Shown here: one piece after another, positions 1-4,728 of the stretch
Numbering within the stretch: position 1 is the first letter of the stretch
Layout of the letters: each line of letters starts with the position of its first letter
Assembly (NCBI GenBank): GCA_023485825.1
Contig: JAMCZF010000046.1
Location: 5,484-12,920 of the forward strand
Direction: 5' to 3'
From: Candidatus Martarchaeota archaeon
GTDB taxonomy: Archaea > Micrarchaeota > Micrarchaeia > Micrarchaeales > CABMGC01
Length of the DNA stretch: 7,437 nucleotides
The notes under the pieces: generated by a model
Databases searched by the model: none
Told to the model about the DNA's origin: nothing
What the model saw: only the letters and a program-made list of their open reading frames with translations
Position numbers and translations under genes: made by a program

Positions 1-1394
1 GGGTGAATGGGTATGCCGTGCTTCAGAGAGAGGGCATATGCGCGCATGAAGTCCATCTCCTCCGGAACCACGCCTCCTGCATTCTTCAGCTGCAGCTCCC
101 AAAGCTCCTCCACGTAGCTGCTTGGCTGCAGTTTCGTGTTTGTCTTCCTGAAATCGCCGTAGGTTATCAGTATATCGCCCAGTGATATTATCTCATCCAC
201 ATCGTTCTTCACCGCGCGCGCCTGCTCCGCGGTGTTTATGCGCAACGCCTCGCCGGACTTGAGCCTCACGAACGGGCCCTCTATCGTGTCAACAGGCATG
301 GCGACGCAGCCCTTGCCGGGCAATTCGACCTTCATCTGCGTGCCTATCGCTATGAAGCTGTCGGCTATTATCATGGTGGCGGGGCTGACCCCCTTCGCGG
401 CTATTCCAGTGAATCTGCTCCTCCCATACCGCAGCCGCAGCCCCCCTCTGCGCCCCGGATAAGATATAACTGGCCTTCCAGCCACAAGCTCCTCGAGGAA
501 CACCGCTGTCTTTTCGCCATTGATGTCATCAGACTTCTTCACATCGGCCTTTATGACCTTGTTCAGCCAGCCCCACTCAAGCCCCGCATTCTTTGTTTCC
601 TTCAGTATCTTCTTCGCTTTCTGGGCGATGCCCTCGCAGCTCACCAGCGCAACGCCGCCGCGCACCCTGTTCGTGATGGGCACCACTGAACCGTCGGCCA
701 TGGTGCGCTTCATGTTTGCGTGAACCCCCACCTCGACCTCCTCTGTAGGCACGCCGTCTATGCACACCGGGCAGCTGCTTATTATCGACCTTATGTCATC
801 GTCGCTCGGCCTGTACTGCAGCCTGGCGCAGCGGGTGTGGTACAACTCAATCTCTTCCACATACCTCTCTATCTCGTCTTTCGTCGGCTTGTACTCGCCA
901 ATCCCGAGAAGCTGGCGCGCATAGTCTGCCAGCGCGACCGACAGGGCTGCAGAGCTGCCCCCGGCGCCCCTTATGGGCCCTGCGTAAAGGACCGCTATGC
1001 ATGACGTACCGTCCTGGTTCTTGTATGACGCAACAGAGCTTATGCCCTCTGTGGGAGCTACAAGCACCCCCTCTGTTATAACGGCCGTGCCGACCCTGAC
1101 TGCCAGCTCTATGCGTTTTATCCTGTCATATATGTCAAAGTCCTTGCCCGTGCATATCTCCTTGACCACGGCGAATGCGAGCGCATTCCTTGTCTTGCCA
1201 TCATGGTTCTTCCGGATGAGCACGTCTATGCCATTTATCCCTATGAGCCCCTGCACCCTGCCCGCCAGGTCAGATGCCGGTATTATCTCCACGGTATCCT
1301 TCGGGTCGAGGCCCCTGAGCCTTGCCTTCTTGGCTACCTCGAATGCGTCTTCAAACCCTTCTGAAAGCATCGAGAAATACTCCCTGCTGTCCAT
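1..1394 (-). CDS. polC: DNA polymerase D large subunit DP2, N-terminal 464 residues (runs off left edge)
   Basis: This is the large, polymerising subunit of the archaeal heterodimeric replicase PolD. From ATG 1394 the minus strand stays open to the window edge, giving 464 full codons (MDSREYFSML... to ...HGIPIH). Recognisable DP2 blocks are SDLAGRVQGLIG (41-52), GPIRGAGGSSAALSV (139-153), the LYHTRCARLQYRPSDDD block (184-200), PVCIDGVPTEEVEV (209-222), TNRVRGGVALVSCEGIAQKA (241-260), GRPVISYPGRRGGLRLRYGR (307-326) and TIEGPFVRLKSG (370-381). Together they make the family assignment firm. DP2 is normally about 1,100-1,300 residues, so about 40% is here; the double-psi-barrel catalytic aspartates lie further on, outside the window. 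The start ATG is one base after the DP1 stop (TAG A ATG) with no clear Shine-Dalgarno site, so translation is probably coupled to DP1. No stop or frameshift was found while reading the whole piece. Confidence 0.96.
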   Translation of the reverse strand, partial: MDSREYFSMLSEGFEDAFEVAKKARLRGLDPKDTVEIIPASDLAGRVQGLIGINGIDVLIRKNHDGKTRNALAFAVVKEICTGKDFDIYDRIKRIELAVRVGTAVITEGVLVAPTEGISSVASYKNQDGTSCIAVLYAGPIRGAGGSSAALSVALADYARQLLGIGEYKPTKDEIERYVEEIELYHTRCARLQYRPSDDDIRSIISSCPVCIDGVPTEEVEVGVHANMKRTMADGSVVPITNRVRGGVALVSCEGIAQKAKKILKETKNAGLEWGWLNKVIKADVKKSDDINGEKTAVFLEELVAGRPVISYPGRRGGLRLRYGRSRFTGIAAKGVSPATMIIADSFIAIGTQMKVELPGKGCVAMPVDTIEGPFVRLKSGEALRINTAEQARAVKNDVDEIISLGDILITYGDFRKTNTKLQPSSYVEELWELQLKNAGGVVPEEMDFMRAYALSLKHGIPIH

Positions 1395-1395
1395 T

Positions 1396-1860
1396 CTACA
1401 AACCGTTGAAATCTATGGTTGTCACAGTGGCGCGCTTCGTCTCATAAACCGGCAGAATGCCGGGCGTAGGAGTGTGGCCCATCTTCTCCTGATATCCGGT
1501 CTTGCCCTGCCATGTGCCGCTATTGACCACCTGCGTGCCGTGGTAGTCCGCGAGTCCGTTCTTGTGCACGTGGCCCATGTGCAGTATGTCCGGCGCATCG
1601 GGCATGACCAGCGCATCGCTCCTGCTAGGCATCACCGGATGGCTCCCGTATATTGGCGAAACATGCCTGCGCTTCAGTATCTCGATCATCGCCTCCTCGG
1701 GCCTTGAGTAGCTGCATCCCGCTATGCTGTGTATAACTGAGTCGAGCGACGTGCCGTGATAAACGAGGGTCTTCAAGCCCTCTATCTCTACGTAGGAAGG
1801 GCTGGGGAGGAAATGCACATTGTTCATCTTGAAATCCCCCGTTAGCTCCCTGGTCAGCAT
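1396..1860 (-). CDS. polB: DNA polymerase D small subunit DP1, C-terminal piece
   Basis: Second part of DP1, in exactly the same reading frame as the piece before it and separated only by TGA-CCC-CAG-CCG (1872-1861). It holds the remaining Mre11-like phosphoesterase motifs: LVYHGTSLDSVI (32-43, with the His of the YHG motif), KRRHVSPIYG (63-72), HMGHVHKNG (94-102) and VVNSGTWQGKTGYQEK (111-126), followed by the family's PTPG block (131-134). It ends in TAG 1398-1396, one base before DP2. Taken together with the upstream piece and the three codons between them, the gene would be about 500 codons, a normal DP1 length. If it is translated on its own, ATG 1860 has no Shine-Dalgarno site; ATG 1827, seven bases after GGGGGAT, is a weak alternative. 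Alone it cannot form the two-metal site, because the Asp and GNH ligands are in the other piece. The motifs are intact, which argues against an old pseudogene. Confidence 0.92.
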   Translation of the reverse strand: MLTRELTGDFKMNNVHFLPSPSYVEIEGLKTLVYHGTSLDSVIHSIAGCSYSRPEEAMIEILKRRHVSPIYGSHPVMPSRSDALVMPDAPDILHMGHVHKNGLADYHGTQVVNSGTWQGKTGYQEKMGHTPTPGILPVYETKRATVTTIDFNGL

Positions 1861-1872
1861 CGGCTGGGGTCA
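1861..1872 (-). other. In-frame TGA interruption inside DP1
   Basis: On the minus strand the codons read GAC GCG GTG CAG CTC CGC TGA CCC CAG CCG ATG CTG. In DP1 proteins as I remember them, GNHD is followed by AVRQAEPQP or similar; here it reads AVQLR-stop-PQP with the same spacing, so the stop replaces one residue (usually Glu) and the frame is kept. TGA is used as a normal stop by the 800-codon ATPase gene in this window, which argues against general recoding of TGA. The segment can also be read as AVQLADPQP if one C is dropped after CTC and one is added to the CCCC run. That is a closer match to the family but needs two changes. Confidence 0.85.
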
Positions 1873-2904
1873 GCGGAGCTGCACCGCGTCATGGTTCCCT
1901 GGTATGACAAACACCTCTATGTATTCCGGTATGTCCTCTATGTAGTTCATGAACGCCGAGTACTGCTTGTAAACGTCTGATATTGAGAGTTCCCTGTCCT
2001 GCCCCGGATACACGCCTATGCCGTCGGCTACGTCGCCCCCTATGATCACATACTTTACCTTCCCGGCGAGCCCCCTTCCCCTGTCCACATTGCCGTTCAG
2101 CCACTCTATAAACTTTATGAACATGCCCTCAATGAAGAACCTGCTTCCCACATGTACGTCGGAGGTGAGCGCTATCGCCATGTCCTCCCTTGTCTGCTTC
2201 CTGACCCTTACCGGCACGTCCGGCCATATCAGCTGGGTCGCTATGACCAATGGCGGCGTGCCCATCTTGCCCCTGACGGCTATGACCTCGTCGGTAACGA
2301 GCTTCATCGCAGACTCGAAGAGAATGCTCGTCGGGCTTCTCCCTGGTCCAGACGGCCTGACGAATATGATCTTCGCCGTGCCGAACTCATCCTCAAGGGT
2401 GACCATAAGGTTGCCTTTCTTGGTGATGGCCTTGTCGTACACCATGCCAACGATGCTCACTTCCCTGCCTATTGCGTACTGGCCAATCCTGTCGGTGCTT
2501 ATGACCATGCCTATGTTCCCGCCGCTCAGTATGTCCCTTAATCTCCTGTACCTGTCCCTGAAGTAGGCTGCGAAGTCGTTTACGGTCGCTCCTGTCCTCT
2601 CCACGCGCATGTCCCTTATCCTGTAATCCGATTCAAAGTTCTTGGATTCCGGATTGAAGGAATCCTGCCGCGCCACCACAACCTCAATGGGCTCTTTTAC
2701 CTCTGTATGCATCTGTATCTCGTCAAGGGTCCTCTTATCGAGTATCTTCAGGCCGTTGTAACCCTCGAAGAAGGCAAGCACCTTCGCAGACAGGTCATCG
2801 ATGCTTGCCGATCCTATGTCACTGTCGGTGAGCTCCGCAGCTATCATGACCTTGCCTTCAAGCTGTTCATACAGCTTGGACACGAGAGCCTTCCCTTCCT
2901 GCAT
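1870..2904 (-). CDS. polB: DNA polymerase D small subunit DP1, N-terminal piece, ended by in-frame TGA
   Basis: First part of DP1, the PolD subunit with a Mre11-like 3'-5' exonuclease fold. Numbered from the GTG at 2913, it has a helical N-terminus (about 1-60), an OB-fold (about 140-235; SIVGMVYDKAITKKGNLMVT) and the start of the phosphoesterase domain with metal ligands in SDVHVGS (251-257), GGDVADG (292-298) and PGNHD (338-342). Reading stops at TGA 1872-1870, directly after GNHDAVQLR. The missing part of the domain, including GHVH, is in the same frame immediately downstream (1860-1396). I place the start at ATG 2904 (344 codons); GTG 2913 is the alternative (347 codons). The TATA box at 2949-2941 predicts transcription starting near 2919, just before either codon, and there is no Shine-Dalgarno site. 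DP1 is usually about 480-620 residues, so this piece alone is incomplete. It may be one half of a split protein, part of a pseudogene, or the result of a sequencing error. Confidence 0.93.
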   Translation of the reverse strand: MQEGKALVSKLYEQLEGKVMIAAELTDSDIGSASIDDLSAKVLAFFEGYNGLKILDKRTLDEIQMHTEVKEPIEVVVARQDSFNPESKNFESDYRIRDMRVERTGATVNDFAAYFRDRYRRLRDILSGGNIGMVISTDRIGQYAIGREVSIVGMVYDKAITKKGNLMVTLEDEFGTAKIIFVRPSGPGRSPTSILFESAMKLVTDEVIAVRGKMGTPPLVIATQLIWPDVPVRVRKQTREDMAIALTSDVHVGSRFFIEGMFIKFIEWLNGNVDRGRGLAGKVKYVIIGGDVADGIGVYPGQDRELSISDVYKQYSAFMNYIEDIPEYIEVFVIPGNHDAVQLR

Positions 2905-2940
2905 CACAACCACAACAAGCCATAAGAATTAGTGGCAAAA

Positions 2941-2949
2941 TACTTTATA
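2941..2949 (-). promoter_or_regulatory. TATA box of the PolD (DP1-DP2) operon
   Basis: The minus strand reads TATAAAGTA. Its centre is about 41 bases before ATG 2904 and 32 before GTG 2913, so transcription should start near 2919 and give a leader of about 6-15 bases. It lies directly after the T-rich run that would end the upstream surface operon, consistent with a separate transcription unit. Confidence 0.6.
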
Positions 2950-2972
2950 CCCGCGCAGGCCTGGCATGTCCC

Positions 2973-3028
2973 AAAAGAAACCCGCGCACGGCAATGGTAC
3001 CTGATGCGCAGTGCCTGCGCGCGCATCA
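2973..3028 (-). terminator. Probable terminator of the surface-protein operon (hairpin plus T-run)
   Basis: On the minus strand, about 115 bases after the stop at 3144, TGATGCGC (3028-3021) pairs perfectly with GCGCATCA (3009-3002) across an 11-base loop. An alternative inner hairpin pairs GCGCA (3020-3016) with TGCGC (3010-3006). About 20 bases later comes TTTCTTTT (2980-2973). Archaeal termination depends mainly on T-runs, so the T-run is the functional candidate. The hairpin stem matches the one behind the ATPase gene. Confidence 0.45.
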
Positions 3029-3143
3029 CCTAATCCCCGGCAATGAAGCCCGCACGATTTAACGGTGGGATGAATTCACTGGATGATGCAGCACGTCATT
3101 GAACGTACAGATGCCCCCAGAACCCTCCAGACCCTCCACTGCG

Positions 3144-3692
3144 CTAAACGGTAGCATTCGGCACCGTCACCGCGTACCATACGCCTCCGAAGGCGGCGAT
3201 GCCCTCCCCGCTTACCTGCCCGGCAGCCTTGTCCCCTGAGAAGCGGTACAGCGGCCATCCATCATAGGTGAGCTGCCTGGACCCGTCGGGCCTGGTTATC
3301 ACGCCCAGCACAGAAGCATTTATGCCGCTCTGTACGCTGAGCGAGGAAATGCTGCCATTGAATAGGTATGGCGGCCAGTAGTCCACGCACGCGCCCGTGC
3401 ACGTGCTGCTCTTGTACTGTATGTCGGAGCTAAGGAGATACAGCGTAAAGCCCGCGGACGTCTCAAGGTATCTGCCTACAGACGCGCTGCTCCCTACCAT
3501 AAGGTCATATCCGCTAGTCGGACTGCCCGGTGCAGGCGCAGCGGAGGTGGTCGCTGTTGTCGAATACCTGTTTACAGACGTAGTCGCATTGGCATTGGGT
3601 CTTCCCCCGTAACCGGAAAGGGCGTAGGCAGACACTGCAATTACCACTACAACTATTGCTATTCCAATAACTATGGGGCCTGATTGTTTCAT
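3144..3692 (-). CDS. Membrane-anchored surface protein with Lipoprotein_15-like (PF03640) secreted repeats
   Basis: A 182-residue protein with an N-terminal membrane anchor or uncleaved signal (residues 7-29, rich in I/V/A), an S/T/A/P-rich linker (about 33-60) and an outside domain. The outside domain contains two copies of the 'secreted repeat of unknown function' pattern: VGRYLETSAGFTLYLLSSD with STCTGACVDYWPP (72-108), then TRPDGSRQLTYDGWPLYRFSGD (133-154) and GQVSGEGIAAFGGVWYAVTV (158-177). Cys98 and Cys102 form the C-x3-C typical of these domains; no other cysteine is present. Four N-glycosylation sequons (35, 112, 125, 179) support an outside location. No enzymatic role is established for this family and I do not assign one. 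ATG 3692 is preceded by GGAG five bases away, a good ribosome site, as expected for the second gene of an operon. It follows the 256-residue gene by 30 bases. Confidence 0.88.
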   Translation of the reverse strand: MKQSGPIVIGIAIVVVVIAVSAYALSGYGGRPNANATTSVNRYSTTATTSAAPAPGSPTSGYDLMVGSSASVGRYLETSAGFTLYLLSSDIQYKSSTCTGACVDYWPPYLFNGSISSLSVQSGINASVLGVITRPDGSRQLTYDGWPLYRFSGDKAAGQVSGEGIAAFGGVWYAVTVPNATV

Positions 3693-3697
3693 CCGAT

Positions 3698-3701
3698 CTC
3701 C
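3698..3701 (-). promoter_or_regulatory. Shine-Dalgarno site for the 182-residue surface protein
   Basis: The minus strand reads GGAGATCGGATG, with GGAG five bases before ATG 3692. It fixes the start codon. It is the only clear Shine-Dalgarno site among the genes here, and it belongs to a gene inside an operon; the promoter-proximal genes appear leaderless or nearly so. Confidence 0.65.
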
Positions 3702-3722
3702 ACATATCCGCAGCGTCGCGGT

Positions 3723-4493
3723 TTAGCCATACCCCCAGCTCGTTGTAGTGTCCGGCACGGCGGTCGTTGTCGGGGAAGCATTGGCTGTCGTCGTAACCGC
3801 GGCGTTCTGCTGGGCAGGGCCTATGGTAAAGATCCACATTATGGGCTTGTAGAACTGCGTGTTAGTCATGGTGCCGTTTGCCGCATATGACCATTCATTC
3901 TCCACAAGATAGTTCCCACCAGTATATGTGCCAGTGGATGAGTTGAATGCACCTCCGACATAAGCCCAGCTGTACCATGTGCTCGGGTAGTGCGTTACTG
4001 TGGTCAGGTGCACAGGCGCCTTAGTTGAGTTTACAAACGAGATTCCTGGGCTGATCTCTCCGTTAACCTCGAATGCAAAGCCATAGGCCGGTGTCTGACT
4101 CTGTTTGCCAGGCGGGCTGCTCACATTCTCGATGCTGAACGTAGCTATTGTGAAGTTATACCCCCCGAGGAGGCTGTTGCCCACCAACGCGTATGTGCCT
4201 GCAGGTATGCTGACTGTTATGTTCACGCCATCCGGCGCAATGACAGTCGCGTTTGCCGGCCTGCTGGCGTTCACCTCTACCGACCTGCTGCCGGTTCTTC
4301 TCATAACAGGAACCGCAGCGACCGCATGCGGAGTCGTCACTGCAGTGGTGGTGGCAACAGCCGCAGTTATCGTAGATGTAGCGGTGCTCATCGTGGCCGT
4401 AGAGGCTGACGTCCTGGAAATGTAGTACGCAGCGCCCGCCACGACTATTATGACTATGACAATTGACCCTATTGCTACCCCGATCTTTTCCAT
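3723..4493 (-). CDS. S/T-rich membrane-anchored surface glycoprotein, unknown function
   Basis: 256 residues; I do not recognise the outside domain. Seen in order: a membrane anchor (about 6-25), a long S/T/A/V-rich linker (about 28-60), a basic patch MRRTGSR (64-70), a beta-rich domain (about 72-225), and a Thr-rich tail ending TTTSWGYG. The most distinctive part is aromatic-rich (about 167-223), containing THYPSTWYSWAYVGGAFN and YKPIMWIFTIG. Nine N-glycosylation sequons (75, 81, 91, 113, 123, 155, 184, 206, 238) and no cysteine fit a glycosylated outside protein of an archaeon living in harsh, perhaps acid, conditions. That last step is inference. It is first in an operon with the PF03640-like protein, which shares its anchor-linker-domain plan. 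The start at ATG 4493 is supported by a TATA box 32 bases upstream and by the hydrophobic segment beginning at once. It could be a pilin-like or S-layer-associated component, but nothing specific shows this. Confidence 0.85.
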   Translation of the reverse strand: MEKIGVAIGSIVIVIIVVAGAAYYISRTSASTATMSTATSTITAAVATTTAVTTPHAVAAVPVMRRTGSRSVEVNASRPANATVIAPDGVNITVSIPAGTYALVGNSLLGGYNFTIATFSIENVSSPPGKQSQTPAYGFAFEVNGEISPGISFVNSTKAPVHLTTVTHYPSTWYSWAYVGGAFNSSTGTYTGGNYLVENEWSYAANGTMTNTQFYKPIMWIFTIGPAQQNAAVTTTANASPTTTAVPDTTTSWGYG

Positions 4494-4520
4494 AAAATCA
4501 ATAAACCATCAAACTATATG

Positions 4521-4529
4521 TATATATAG
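4521..4529 (-). promoter_or_regulatory. TATA box of the surface-protein operon
   Basis: The minus strand reads CTATATATA in an AT-rich run (4513-4529). Its centre is 32 bases before ATG 4493, predicting a transcript that starts a few bases before the ATG. A short inverted repeat, GCAGC-ATGC-GCTGC (4529-4542), abuts it on the side where the BRE or a regulator would sit. Confidence 0.6.
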
Positions 4530-4695
4530 CAGCATGCGCTGCCATGTTTACTGGATTGCGCACGTGCTCGTTGCTGTTGGGTGCCCTGGTTGACTTCCAG
4601 ATTCCTTGCCATGTATGTGCAATGTACTCCTGCGTTAGCCGTGTGAGCGGAAAACCCCGCGCCCTTCAAAAGGGGATGCCGCCGCGCAATTGAGG

Positions 4696-4707
4696 CTTAT
4701 TTTTATT
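4696..4707 (+). promoter_or_regulatory. TATA box of the H+-ATPase gene
   Basis: CTTATTTTTATT is centred about 27 bases before ATG 4729, the spacing expected for a leaderless archaeal mRNA. There is no Shine-Dalgarno site before this ATG. The rest of the 235-base divergent region (4494-4695) holds only a small hairpin (CCCTT-CAA-AAGGG, 4662-4674); I see no gene or tRNA in it. Confidence 0.6.
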
Positions 4708-4728
4708 CTTTGCTTTGGTTAATATATT

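Noticed and set aside
37..46. Palindrome ATGCGCGCAT near the left edge
   Set aside because: It lies within the conserved DP2 coding sequence (MRAYA region) and is expected by chance in GC-rich codons.
997..1707. Plus-strand open frame of 236 codons opposite DP1 and DP2, and other plus-strand frames at 3-1004
   Set aside because: They cross the DP1-DP2 junction and are antisense to a strand that encodes clear PolD motifs throughout.
1870..1872. TGA read as selenocysteine or a reassigned sense codon
   Set aside because: TGA ends the ATPase gene and is never used as sense in its 800 codons. The position normally holds Glu, and no selenocysteine-type context is known for DP1.
2018..2566. Plus-strand open frames (182 and 129 codons) opposite DP1
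   Set aside because: They are antisense shadows of the DP1 OB-fold and phosphoesterase coding region; the sequences are low in family-like features.
2965..3003. Short plus-strand frame (MSQKKPAHGNGT) after a TATA-like TACTTTATA
   Set aside because: Only 12 codons, with no ribosome site. The TATA-like element is better used on the minus strand for DP1.
3117..3138. Tandem ACCCTCCA repeats after the surface operon stop
   Set aside because: Only two short imperfect copies; too little to call a repeat array.
3514..3837. Minus-strand 107-codon frame spanning both surface genes
   Set aside because: It overlaps the end of one surface gene and the start of the next in another frame. The two genes in the accepted frames have anchors, sequons and a Shine-Dalgarno site.
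4530..4695. tRNA or small RNA in the divergent intergenic region
   Set aside because: Neither strand shows a T-loop GGTTC-type motif, cloverleaf pairing or C/D boxes; only a 5-bp hairpin at 4662-4674 is present.
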